A stretch of DNA of 23,078 nucleotides from a virus. This document shows positions 1 through 7,158 of the stretch, piece by piece (the first letter of the stretch is position 1; the number at the start of each line of letters is the position of its first letter). The DNA is taken from IMG/VR virus record IMGVR_UViG_3300034374_000307, positions 1-23,078 of that record. One strand, 5' to 3'. Made by a program: the position numbers and the translations under genes. The notes beneath the pieces were generated by a model. The model had not been told where the DNA came from and searched no databases. It saw only the letters and a program-made list of their open reading frames with translations.

Positions 1-1069
1 CAAAAGCACTTCCACTAAATACTGCTTTACCATCTCCCATTCCCCAACCTGTACCAAAAGTCCAATCTTGCCCAACCTCTTTTACTGATACGTTGTCTAT
101 TGAAAAAGTATCCGTACCATTTGCATAGATAACTAAGTTTTCAGATGATGCATCTGCTTGTGCATAGTATGTATAATTACCTTCAGAAAGATGTGTTTGA
201 TTTACTCTAACAGAACCAAAATCAACTATGTTTAAATTTGAACCTGTACTAGATAAAACATCAAAATTTATTTTATATATACTTCCTGAAGTTGTTGTAA
301 TTGATTGAAGTATGTATTGATAACCTGTACCACTACCATCATAAGAAGCATTACCATTTGCTATAGACCATCCTGTTTGTTTTGTCCAACCTGTATCTGT
401 TGCAAAGTCGCCATTAGTTACTAACTCTGAACCTATCTGACTAAAATCTCCATTAGTTACTTCTTCTACACCCTCTTGTGCAAAATTCCCGTTTGCAATT
501 CTGTTTGGGCTATAATAGGTGTTATACATACGAGTAATCTCATCTTGTGTGAGTTCTCTATCGTAAACTGCAAACTCATCTATCTGTCCATTAAAATAAG
601 AACCACCTGAAACTTGACTACCACCTATAGTTAATGATTCTGTGTAAGCATCATATCCTGTAATATTTACTGCATTAGTTTGTGTTTGTAAAACCCCATC
701 TATATAAAGTTTACAATTACCAATAGTTGTAGCATCTGCATATACTACCCAATGATGCCATTCCCCATCATCTTGTGCAGTAACATCTTGCCAATAAACA
801 TATGTATTACTACTAAAACCTAATAATGGTTTATCTGATAAATAATTTAAACTAAAACTCCCTTCAGTTAAAGCACCATGTCCAAAAACAGTATTAGAAC
901 CTGATTCACTTGTTTTACACCAAAAAGAATAAGTAGTATTTTGTAGTACAGTATCTGCACCATCAGTAATAATCCTATCATCTACTCCATCAAAGTCAAT
1001 AGAATACTTATTTACAAACTTGTAAATAGGTTGAGTTGTTAAACTTAATTTGTTTGCTAATGCTAACAT
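1..1069 (-). CDS. LamG-domain tail fibre/adhesin-like protein, 3' end outside window
   Basis: This open frame starts at an ATG one base after the preceding gene's stop and runs off the left edge, so only the first 356 residues are visible. Residues about 20-182 look like a concanavalin A-like (LamG) jelly-roll: SIDFDGVDDRI near the start, WHHWVVYADA at 104-113, KLYIDGVLQTQ at 120-130 and GQIDEFAVYDREL ending near 173. Then come three 13-residue repeats (see the repeat entry) and a carbohydrate-binding-module-like beta domain (about 223-330), with the start of another such module after that. Domains of this kind bind glycans, and at the end of a structural block the likely role is host-surface recognition as a fibre or virion adhesin. 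The exact function is inferred. An enzyme domain could lie in the missing C-terminus. Confidence 0.8.
   Translation of the reverse strand, partial: MLALANKLSLTTQPIYKFVNKYSIDFDGVDDRIITDGADTVLQNTTYSFWCKTSESGSNTVFGHGALTEGSFSLNYLSDKPLLGFSSNTYVYWQDVTAQDDGEWHHWVVYADATTIGNCKLYIDGVLQTQTNAVNITGYDAYTESLTIGGSQVSGGSYFNGQIDEFAVYDRELTQDEITRMYNTYYSPNRIANGNFAQEGVEEVTNGDFSQIGSELVTNGDFATDTGWTKQTGWSIANGNASYDGSGTGYQYILQSITTTSGSIYKINFDVLSSTGSNLNIVDFGSVRVNQTHLSEGNYTYYAQADASSENLVIYANGTDTFSIDNVSVKEVGQDWTFGTGWGMGDGKAVFSGSAF
382..499 (-). repeat. three 13-residue (39-bp) degenerate tandem repeats in the LamG protein
   Basis: Residues 191-229 read as three units in exact 13-residue register: IANGNFAQEGVEE, VTNGDFSQIGSEL and VTNGDFATDTGWT. 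The conserved core is (V/I)xNG(D/N)F. The DNA copies are diverged except for a shared gtaactaatgg core in units 2 and 3. The units mark the entry to a carbohydrate-binding-like module, so they may be duplicated module leaders. Confidence 0.6.
954..1069 (-). other. N-terminal lead-in segment of the LamG protein
   Basis: The first ~20 residues (MLALANKLSLTTQPIYKFVN) precede the lectin fold and are probably a short attachment or linker segment. No signal peptide pattern is seen, as expected for a virion protein assembled in the cytoplasm. This marks a sub-region of the partial gene, not a separate gene. Confidence 0.3.
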
Positions 1070-1070
1070 A

Positions 1071-1331
1071 TTATTCTACATATCCGATAGCCAATCCACT
1101 CGTAAGAGTTATAGCCGTAACGTTCATAAAAAGAGTTGTACCAGCAGGTATCGTAGTAACTAAGTTACTCTCTCCTGTACAATCTGCTACAGTTATACTA
1201 GATATTACACTTTCTAAAACAAAATAAACTGCATAATAATCTTTGCCTGTTTGTGCAGTAGTTGTAAATACTTCTACAGTACCTTTTCCTAACTGCTCTC
1301 TTAATAATTCGTTATTATTTTCTATTACCAT
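1071..1331 (-). CDS. small beta-rich phage structural protein (86 aa)
   Basis: A short protein with an N-terminal charged helix (NNNELLREQLGKG) followed by beta-rich sequence, including YYAVYFVLES and the closing pattern IPAGTTLFMNVTAITLTSGLAIGY. I recall similar small proteins with an AGT...G...ITLTSG-type ending lying just before fibre genes in many phages, where they are taken as virion components, but no function is established to my knowledge. It lies 16 nt after the 158-residue gene and one base before the LamG gene, so it is probably co-transcribed with both. A role as adaptor or decoration protein is inference. Confidence 0.65.
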   Translation of the reverse strand: MVIENNNELLREQLGKGTVEVFTTTAQTGKDYYAVYFVLESVISSITVADCTGESNLVTTIPAGTTLFMNVTAITLTSGLAIGYVE

Positions 1332-1347
1332 AATTTTTTATTTATTA

Positions 1348-1824
1348 TTAACTAACGTATATGTAATTTGTACCACTTGGTTCAGGATGCTCTGTATATT
1401 GTACTTCTTCTTCTCCTGATGCTTCTGATACTAATAATTTTCCTTTCTCTACTAGCCCTTGTACTATACCTTTATCTGCTGCTGGTGGTGTTAGTACATC
1501 ATTCTCATTTATTGGTGCAAATCCTGCTGACAAAGTAGCAACATCTTGCCAACTAACCTCGTATATCTCATAAGTCCAATAGCCATTTGGAGTAAAATCT
1601 ACTGTGCCTGTATAAACATCATTAGTTCCATGATTCATAGCTACTAATGTGTATCTATCATTTACTGTTTGGCTTTGTCCATAGCCATATACAACACTTT
1701 TAGACATATTATTGGTAAATTTAAACAAATATCTTATTTTAGAACTTGGTACGCTTGTATCTATTCTCTTCTCTTCTGTTGTTACATAAAACCTACCTTG
1801 TTGTCCGTATTGTATATGTATCAT
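1348..1824 (-). CDS. structural protein, beta-rich (158 aa), first gene after a terminator-promoter pair
   Basis: The sequence begins MIHIQYGQQGRFYVTTEEKR and alternates polar and aromatic residues as in a beta sandwich. NGYWTYEIYEVS (about residues 80-92) and a later VEKGKLLV stretch recall small structural proteins seen near the fibre genes of Bacteroidota phages. The C-terminus is acidic and proline-containing (EEEVQYTEHPEPSG). It opens a new transcription unit: a UUCG terminator ends the previous unit, and copy five of the CTATTATATA motif sits 5 nt (from TATTAT) before its ATG. The specific function is unknown. Confidence 0.65.
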   Translation of the reverse strand: MIHIQYGQQGRFYVTTEEKRIDTSVPSSKIRYLFKFTNNMSKSVVYGYGQSQTVNDRYTLVAMNHGTNDVYTGTVDFTPNGYWTYEIYEVSWQDVATLSAGFAPINENDVLTPPAADKGIVQGLVEKGKLLVSEASGEEEVQYTEHPEPSGTNYIYVS

Positions 1825-1826
1825 AC

Positions 1827-1857
1827 TATATAATAGAAAAAAGTCGTTTTTGTTTGA
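1827..1857 (-). promoter_or_regulatory. putative phage promoter, copy 5 (TCAAAC-N15-CTATTATATA)
   Basis: On the minus strand TCAAAC (1852-1857) is followed by 15 nt and then CTATTATATA (1827-1836). TATTAT ends 5 nt before the ATG at 1824, so an RNA starting 6-7 nt downstream would begin at or beside the AUG. The site lies directly after the U tract of a terminator, as expected for a unit boundary. Confidence 0.65.
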
Positions 1858-1858
1858 T

Positions 1859-1884
1859 AAAAAAAAGAGCTACCGAAGTAGCCC
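1859..1884 (-). terminator. UUCG-tetraloop intrinsic terminator after the tail tube gene
   Basis: On the minus strand GGGCTAC - TTCG - GTAGCTC forms a 7-bp stem (1867-1884) with a stable UUCG loop, followed directly by eight T residues (1859-1866). It is 24 nt past the stop of the 192-residue gene. This is the clearest factor-independent terminator in the window. Confidence 0.85.
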
Positions 1885-1908
1885 TTTAAGAAATATGAAA
1901 AACAATGA

Positions 1909-2487
1909 TTAAGAAGTTACTATTGTTTGGTAAGTAAATCCTGCATTATCTAATGGAGTAGTAGTATAATCTTCAACAGTTAACATTGGGTTTCTTTCCA
2001 TACCATCGAAAGTCCATGTATAACCGTTCATATCCCCAAACGCTGCACCAGTTGCATTAGTACCTGCATTTAGTTCCATACCATTTTCTAATCCTAAAGC
2101 TAATAATACATTATTACCAGTAGCAGTTATTATTTCATTTAATTCCAAAAATATAACTAATCTATTAGAAGCTAATAATTTAATTTGATTTTGGTCTTCT
2201 TTTGTTAATTTGTGTAGCATTATTTCAACTGATGGAGTATAAAATACTGTACCATTCTCGCTAGAGCCTGTAATAGTTTCTGTACAAGAAGCAGTACCCC
2301 TCTTTAAAGTGTATTTATATATGTCATCAGAAGCACCCATTGTAAATGTTACTAACGAACCTACATCAGTACTTGTACCTTCAGCATAAGCAGTAACTTC
2401 ATCAAACTGTGCGAAATAAATTGCCTTTATCCCACCTACTGTATCTCTACAAGTTATATTTCTTCCTTTTGTTAAATTACAAGACAT
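1909..2487 (-). CDS. probable major tail tube protein (192 aa)
   Basis: The protein starts MSCNLTKGRNITCRDTVGGIKAIYFAQFD, a Cys-containing lead-in followed by a GGI(K)xIYxAxF element that I associate with tail tube proteins of Bacteroidota siphophages. The middle part (ASNRLVIFLELN) and ALGLENGMEL...GDMNGYTWTFDGMERNPM fit the conserved C-terminal half of that family, where the subunits stack into the tail tube. It lies between the capsid gene and a strong terminator, so it should be produced at a high level with the capsid. The family call is by pattern; a neck protein or another beta-barrel virion protein is the alternative. Confidence 0.65.
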   Translation of the reverse strand: MSCNLTKGRNITCRDTVGGIKAIYFAQFDEVTAYAEGTSTDVGSLVTFTMGASDDIYKYTLKRGTASCTETITGSSENGTVFYTPSVEIMLHKLTKEDQNQIKLLASNRLVIFLELNEIITATGNNVLLALGLENGMELNAGTNATGAAFGDMNGYTWTFDGMERNPMLTVEDYTTTPLDNAGFTYQTIVTS

Positions 2488-2508
2488 ATTATTTATTTTT
2501 AAAGTTAA

Positions 2509-2530
2509 GGAAGTAGCCGAAGCTACTCCC
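2509..2530 (-). terminator. UUCG hairpin after the capsid gene (leaky terminator or processing site)
   Basis: On the minus strand GGGAGTAGC - TTCG - GCTACTTCC forms a 9-bp stem with one G-U pair. The sequence downstream (CTTAACTTTAAAAATAA) is a poor U tract, so full termination is doubtful. It lies between the capsid and tail tube genes and could lower downstream transcription or protect the capsid mRNA 3' end. Confidence 0.55.
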
Positions 2531-2543
2531 TTTTAATCAGTTA

Positions 2544-3446
2544 TTATGATTGGTTTACAATATCAGAACCAACACCAACCTGAACACCACCTGAGAACTT
2601 AGCAACTACTCTTAAGTTATCTGAGCCGTCAAGGTCAGTCATATCTAGGGTACGGATGTTTGTATTATCTGAAAGCAAGTCTGTTCCGAAGAAAAGATTT
2701 GATTTTTCAGCAGCTACCATTACGTTATCTGCCATACCTGGACATGGTTGGATATTGATACCTTCAAATACAGGCTTGTAGTCTCCTGTCATGTTGTAAG
2801 CATTTAAGTATCCTAATGTAGAAATTGCAGAAATGTAGAATCTGTAAGTTTTCCAGTTCATGTAGATACTTAAGTCATCTCTTCCGTATACATTAGAAGG
2901 AATGTCAGCTACTAAAGTTTGTAGGTTCTCTATAATGTTTGCCTCTGTATAAGCAGCCGTAGCCGTTGAAGCTACAACTGTACCATCTACTGCAAAAGCA
3001 CCTGTAGTAGCAGTTTGGAATCCTTCAAATTGTCCTGCCGTTGCATCAGCACCTTGCCAAATAGAACCTTCTACTGCATCTGCAATAATTTCTCCAAAGT
3101 AAGATAATACATACTGGTCAAAAGTAGGTGCATTTCTATTGAAAGCCCCTGCTCTCATTTCTTCTGCCTCCCATCCTGATAGTAAAGTTTTTTTACAAAG
3201 GTCAACATTAATTTGTAGATTCTTAGGAGTTAATACTTTCTCTGTAAGTGCTAAAGTACCTGCATCAGTGAAATCACACGTCGCATCGGCTACTAAAGAA
3301 CTCCCAGCCATTTTCCTTATATTTTCTTTATATTTCACGTTTTCTAAGACAGTTAATCCTTCTAAAGATTTTGCCTCTTTTAAAGCAGCCGAAATATATT
3401 GTCCGAATGCTTTACCTGAATAATTTGATGTTACTGTAAAAGCCAT
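2544..3446 (-). CDS. major capsid protein (300 aa)
   Basis: The likely HK97-fold coat protein. It follows the protease and the acidic scaffold, the usual capsid position. The N-terminal helix-rich region contains VLENVKYKENIRKMAG, and TPKNLQINVDLCKKTLLSGWE resembles the E-loop/spine region of such coats. Later features include DQYVLSYFGEIIADAVEGSIWQG and a C-terminal FSGGVQVGVGSDIVNQS, typical of Bacteroidota phage capsids. Its codons look noticeably less AT-biased than those of its neighbours, as expected for the most abundant virion protein. The start has a very A-rich leader (AACTAAATAAATAAAAAA before ATG), the usual Bacteroidota substitute for a Shine-Dalgarno. It is 8 nt past the scaffold stop and presumably shares the scaffold promoter. 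Confidence 0.85.
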   Translation of the reverse strand: MAFTVTSNYSGKAFGQYISAALKEAKSLEGLTVLENVKYKENIRKMAGSSLVADATCDFTDAGTLALTEKVLTPKNLQINVDLCKKTLLSGWEAEEMRAGAFNRNAPTFDQYVLSYFGEIIADAVEGSIWQGADATAGQFEGFQTATTGAFAVDGTVVASTATAAYTEANIIENLQTLVADIPSNVYGRDDLSIYMNWKTYRFYISAISTLGYLNAYNMTGDYKPVFEGINIQPCPGMADNVMVAAEKSNLFFGTDLLSDNTNIRTLDMTDLDGSDNLRVVAKFSGGVQVGVGSDIVNQS

Positions 3447-3454
3447 TTTTTTAT

Positions 3455-4120
3455 TTATTTAGTTAAGTTATATAATATTCTTTCTCTTTTAGTCATTTTA
3501 GAAATATCGTTAGATGATAACTCTCTCCCTAAAGCACTAAACTTATTAATATCTACAGGGTTTGCAGCAGGTTCATTTGATAACTCTACTACTTGTGCAG
3601 ATAGTTTTTCTTTTTCTGAAGATAATTCTTCATTTGCTGACTTAAGCTCTGCTATTTCAGATTTTAAAGATTCAATCTCTGTATTAACACTGCTCATTAA
3701 ATCAACAACTATAGATTTAACCTCATCCATTAAAGCTACTTTGTCAAATTCTACTGCTTCAGTTTCTTCAACTTCTTCAATAGTATCTTCTGTAGTATCT
3801 TCGTTCATTTCTTCCTTAGAAGCCTCTTCAGTTACTTCTTCAGCAACTTCTTCTTCTACTTCATCTTCGTATAATTCAGCAACAACGCCTTCAACTTCAA
3901 CGCTGAAGCCTTGCCCATCCTCTGTACGATATTGACCTACAGGAAGTAACATAGTTGTTCCATCTTCAGTAAGAACTGATACATCCACTCCTGCTTCTAA
4001 TGAGTCAGCAGTAGAAACTATTATAGTACCATCTTCTAATTTTGCCTGAAATTCAAGGCTAACACTTTCTTCTTGAGTTTCAAGACCAAGTGCTACTAGT
4101 ATTTGTTGTTTTAAATCCAT
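3455..4120 (-). CDS. acidic coiled-coil capsid scaffold protein (221 aa)
   Basis: The protein shows three parts: a beta-rich N-terminal domain (about 1-80, with the LPVGQYRTEDGQGFSVEVEG core); a very acidic linker rich in Glu and Asp (about 83-123); and a predicted coiled coil (about 128-182, with IESLKSEIAELKSANEELSS), followed by a basic tail ending KRERILYNLTK. This arrangement, directly before the capsid gene and after the protease, is that of phage scaffolds that nucleate procapsid assembly and are later digested. Copy four of the phage promoter motif lies before it, so scaffold and capsid can be expressed apart from the protease. No enzymatic motif is seen. Confidence 0.8.
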   Translation of the reverse strand: MDLKQQILVALGLETQEESVSLEFQAKLEDGTIIVSTADSLEAGVDVSVLTEDGTTMLLPVGQYRTEDGQGFSVEVEGVVAELYEDEVEEEVAEEVTEEASKEEMNEDTTEDTIEEVEETEAVEFDKVALMDEVKSIVVDLMSSVNTEIESLKSEIAELKSANEELSSEKEKLSAQVVELSNEPAANPVDINKFSALGRELSSNDISKMTKRERILYNLTK

Positions 4121-4132
4121 TTGTCTTTTTTT

Positions 4133-4163
4133 TATATAATAGAATTAATTATTATTTGTTTGA
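4133..4163 (-). promoter_or_regulatory. putative phage promoter, copy 4 (TCAAAC-N15-CTATTATATA)
   Basis: TCAAAC (4158-4163) and CTATTATATA (4133-4142) are separated by 15 nt on the minus strand. Unlike the other copies, the ATG is 15 nt beyond TATTAT, leaving a short A-rich leader (AAAAAAAGACAA). It overlaps the last codons and stop of the protease gene and would drive scaffold and capsid. Confidence 0.65.
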
Positions 4164-4864
4164 TTTTGTAAAATCTCATTTAAAGCAGAAAGTATCTCTT
4201 CATTTGTAGGTTGCTTTTGCATTTTCTCAAATTTATTGACAAAATAGCCTTCAATACTTAATCCTTTAAGTTCTCCTTCTTTAATTTTTACCCACATATC
4301 ATCATTTTCTATTTTCATCTTAACAAACCAAGTTCCATCAGGTAAATCAAAGCCATATAATTTTGACTTATCCATATCTCCTTCTTTAATCCAACTTTCT
4401 ACTGTTAAAACACCTGATACTCTATCTTCGTGTTGATATGTAGCTTTATGATGATTATTGTGCTTTAAATATAACTCACTAGCCTGTCTTACTGTTTCTT
4501 TCGAAAAATATACATAATAATCCGAATCAGTATTAGCGTCATATCTAAATATTTGTTTATTTGGTATTAAAGCAGGGCTTACTAGCATTCTTTTTTCCTC
4601 ATCTATCTTAGCTAGTGTTAAATTATTCTTTTCTTTTCCGAAAAAAACAAAATCCTGCTCTATTGCAGGGCTAGTAACTAAGCTAATAGCGTCTATTGTT
4701 AGTTCTTCACTATCATCAGATACTACTAATTCTACTATTTTAGTGTTTTTTAGCTTTTTATAGTTATTAGCATTAGCTATTTCACACTCTTCTATAGTAT
4801 CGTACTGACATTCTCCAGTATCTCCCCACTTATATTTTCCGTTTTCACATTGTTTACAAGGCAT
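4145..4864 (-). CDS. XkdF-like prohead maturation protease (239 aa)
   Basis: The sequence matches my recollection of the XkdF-like serine protease family (Peptidase_S78_2) that trims scaffold and capsid in the procapsid. Visible landmarks are LVTSPAIEQDFVFF (about 62-75), LVSPALIPNKQIFRYD (about 94-109), a His-rich KHNNHHKATYQHED segment (about 134-147) and the GLSIEGYFVNKFEKM block (about 203-218). His in the second-last block and Ser in the last are the likely catalytic residues. The N-terminus carries an extra Cys-rich segment (Cys at 3, 6, 18 and 27, with GKYKWGDTGECQYDT) that could bind metal. It directly precedes scaffold and capsid, the canonical position, and starts at its own copy of the phage promoter. 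Confidence 0.8.
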   Translation of the reverse strand: MPCKQCENGKYKWGDTGECQYDTIEECEIANANNYKKLKNTKIVELVVSDDSEELTIDAISLVTSPAIEQDFVFFGKEKNNLTLAKIDEEKRMLVSPALIPNKQIFRYDANTDSDYYVYFSKETVRQASELYLKHNNHHKATYQHEDRVSGVLTVESWIKEGDMDKSKLYGFDLPDGTWFVKMKIENDDMWVKIKEGELKGLSIEGYFVNKFEKMQKQPTNEEILSALNEILQNQTNNN

Positions 4865-4866
4865 AA

Positions 4867-4897
4867 TATATAATAGATTTAATTAATATTCGTTTGA
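4867..4897 (-). promoter_or_regulatory. putative phage promoter, copy 3 (TCAAAC-N15-CTATTATATA)
   Basis: On the minus strand TCAAAC (4892-4897), 15 nt, CTATTATATA (4867-4876), then 5 nt from TATTAT to the protease ATG at 4864. It fills almost the whole gap after the tape measure stop (4901-4903). No terminator separates it from the upstream unit. Confidence 0.7.
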
Positions 4898-4900
4898 TTT

Positions 4901-6310
4901 TTAAATTGTAGCCCTTCTTCTAATATTAGCTAGTTTATTTTGGTTATTTGTCATATCATCAGTAACAACATAAGCCTGTACAGGTTGTGCTTCTTGTCCT
5001 CCTCCTAAAGTAAACTGTCCACTTAGCATTTCAGGTGCAGGAGTTCCTGTATCTCCAGGTGCAGCAACATTACCACCACCTCCAGGCACATCTGTTTGTA
5101 GTATTCTCTTAACATTTGCTAGTCCATTAATAATAACGGCTGCTGCCATAGGGAATTTAGCTACACTAGGCAAAGTTTTGTCTGTGAACACTGCATTAGC
5201 ACCCTCAAAAGTACTCATTATAGCACTCGCTACGGCAAGTTCTTTACTTTCTGATGCAAAATTACTCATAGCACCCATAATTGCTGAAAAATTGCTTATT
5301 TTAGCTTTTGCGACCTCCTCATCTAATTTTTTATCATTTTTACGTTTTTGGTCAAGACCTTTAAAGTAAGAATCATTTGCTTTAAACATTTTCATATTAC
5401 TTTCTTCAGCTAATCTTGGCATTTCTGTTAAAATACCCATTCTTTCTTGGTCTAATCTCTTTAGTTCTTCTAATGCTGCTATTTCTTTTGCTTCTGCTTC
5501 TCTTTTTATACCATTTATCTTGTTATTTAATTCTATTTGCTTAGTAATACTTTCTTGTTTAATATTAAAAAGGTTTATTTCCGCTTGTGCTTCTTTATCT
5601 AAATCTTCTGCTTGAGTTTTACCACCTCTCATTATATTTAGTTCCCTTTGGATTCTTAAATCTTCTTCTGCATTAGCAACTCTTTTATCTAATAATTTAT
5701 TTTCTATATCGAAAGCATCTTGTGCTGCCTTTAATCTTACCTCTTCATCTTTAGTTAAATCTTCTGCAATTAATTTTAATCTTTCTATTTCTGCTCTTTG
5801 TTTTGCAGTTTCTACATTTAAATCTCTTTGGCTATCTCTTAAATCTTGGTATGCTCGTTTTAAAGCAACTGTAGCATTAGTATCATTAACTATTTCTGTT
5901 CCTATATCTTTGAATGTTGCTTTTACATCTTCTAATGCACCTTTAGTATCTCCTTGAAATAATTTTACAATAGCGCCACCAAAAGTTGATATTCTATCTA
6001 TAATCACATTAACTGCTGCACCTACTCCTGCAAAAACTCTCTCTAAAGCTTCAGCACCTTCTTTTGTTTTATTAAACCATGTAAATAATGAACCTACTGC
6101 AATAACTAAAGCACCAATACCTGTAGACATAATCGCACCCCTAACAGTAGAGAATGATTTTACTGCTGTTGTTGCCATAGTTTGAAAGCCTCTTTTTACA
6201 TCATTAAGAGACACACCCATAACTTTAAATTCATTAGCTAATTCACTTGCCTTTTCTGTTACATCTCCTATGTTTGTTTTTACTTCTGCATTAATTATTT
6301 CTTTTGCCAT
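4901..6310 (-). CDS. tape measure protein (469 aa)
   Basis: This looks like a short tape measure protein, which sets tail length and enters the cell during DNA delivery. After an amphipathic start there is a hydrophobic segment with Gly/Ala pattern (AIMSTGIGALVIAVGSLFTW, about 59-78) and another near 87-115. A long Glu/Lys/Gln-rich helical coiled-coil region covers about 145-330, and a second hydrophobic patch (KFPMAAAVIINGLANVKRIL) comes near 390. The tail end has a Gly-rich linker and QPVQAYVVTDDMTNNQNKL, a C-terminal signature I recall from Bacteroidota phage tape measures. At roughly 1.5 angstrom per residue (established rule) this implies a tail near 70 nm. It ends the tail unit; its chaperone is unusually far away, at 13278-14047. 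Confidence 0.8.
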   Translation of the reverse strand: MAKEIINAEVKTNIGDVTEKASELANEFKVMGVSLNDVKRGFQTMATTAVKSFSTVRGAIMSTGIGALVIAVGSLFTWFNKTKEGAEALERVFAGVGAAVNVIIDRISTFGGAIVKLFQGDTKGALEDVKATFKDIGTEIVNDTNATVALKRAYQDLRDSQRDLNVETAKQRAEIERLKLIAEDLTKDEEVRLKAAQDAFDIENKLLDKRVANAEEDLRIQRELNIMRGGKTQAEDLDKEAQAEINLFNIKQESITKQIELNNKINGIKREAEAKEIAALEELKRLDQERMGILTEMPRLAEESNMKMFKANDSYFKGLDQKRKNDKKLDEEVAKAKISNFSAIMGAMSNFASESKELAVASAIMSTFEGANAVFTDKTLPSVAKFPMAAAVIINGLANVKRILQTDVPGGGGNVAAPGDTGTPAPEMLSGQFTLGGGQEAQPVQAYVVTDDMTNNQNKLANIRRRATI

Positions 6311-6312
6311 AA

Positions 6313-7158
6313 TTATATCGTTTGTGTTATTTTATTTTGCCATAATTTTACTTCAGCAGTCCATTGTATATATGTTTCTGCTAATCCTGATACGTGAACA
6401 CTAAAAGATGTAGCCGTAACATCCTTTACAGTACCAGTTAGATTTAATCCACTATGCCCATGTGGCACTACTGCATGAACGTCTACATGATAAGTAGAAG
6501 CTAATCCATTACTAAATTCTACTCCTCCTGTAAGTTTAAAATAGCCGTATTCTCCTGCCGTACCAGCTCCTATACCTGTATTAACTCCAATAACATGAGC
6601 TTCAAAACCCATAATACAATTAGCTACTTTTTGTATATATGTAGTAGGTAAATATTGAGTTAATAAAGCAATTTCTGTATCATCTTCTGTATTTCCTGAT
6701 TGTTGTATATAAGATACTTGTGCTAAACTTAAGGTAGTACCAAAACCACCACCACCCATAACCACTTCTCCCTGATTCCTAGCTTGTGCAAATGAACCCC
6801 CTATTATTGCAGAGTCATTTAACCCATTATCTACTAAATGGTTTTTACCTGAAATGAATACGTTAAGATTATTACCACTAGATGTATTATTTGTACCTAA
6901 TATAGATGTATTTTCAGTTCCTATATTAGTTGTGTTAAGTTCTCCGTTTACTATATTATAAATATTATCTGATGTATTAGTTATTTTAGTATTATAATCA
7001 AAAGCAGTACAAGTTCCTGTAGCTTCATTATAAGTATATCCATAAGCCTCACAAGTTAGTTGATTAGGCTCTACATCATTTGTACCATCAGTAAATATTA
7101 CGTTACCTATACTTGTAACATATTTTGGTTTTATTTTAAATCCTTTTTTGTATTCCAT
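6313..7158 (-). CDS. repeat-rich tail/fibre-type structural protein (281 aa)
   Basis: This is a beta-rich protein with no catalytic motif. The N-terminal part has a Cys pair (TCEAYGYTYNEATGTCTAF). Residues about 65-140 form an Asn/Thr/Gly-rich, short-period pattern (NIGTENTSILGTNNTSSG, FISGKNHLVDNG, SAIIGGSFAQARN) resembling the left-handed roll of trimeric adhesin heads or a beta-helix. The C-terminal half (about 160-281) is an ordinary beta domain. It lies between the large minor tail protein, whose stop it overlaps by one base, and the tape measure. A tail-tip or fibre role is likely from context; the exact role is unknown. Confidence 0.6.
   Translation of the reverse strand: MEYKKGFKIKPKYVTSIGNVIFTDGTNDVEPNQLTCEAYGYTYNEATGTCTAFDYNTKITNTSDNIYNIVNGELNTTNIGTENTSILGTNNTSSGNNLNVFISGKNHLVDNGLNDSAIIGGSFAQARNQGEVVMGGGGFGTTLSLAQVSYIQQSGNTEDDTEIALLTQYLPTTYIQKVANCIMGFEAHVIGVNTGIGAGTAGEYGYFKLTGGVEFSNGLASTYHVDVHAVVPHGHSGLNLTGTVKDVTATSFSVHVSGLAETYIQWTAEVKLWQNKITQTI

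Noticed and set aside
3466-3476. Near-match to the -10-like box (ATATTATATA) before the capsid gene
   Set aside because: It lies in the scaffold's coding end, lacks the upstream AAAC box, and the capsid gene can be served by the scaffold promoter.
3741-3935. Plus-strand Ser-rich open frame (64 codons)
   Set aside because: It is the complement of the Glu-rich linker of the scaffold; Ser/Thr repeats arise from GAA/GAG codons on the other strand.
4133-4142. Reading TATATAAT as a sigma-70 -10 on the plus strand
   Set aside because: The conserved partner box lies downstream on that strand and all genes point the other way, so the minus-strand reading fits all five sites.
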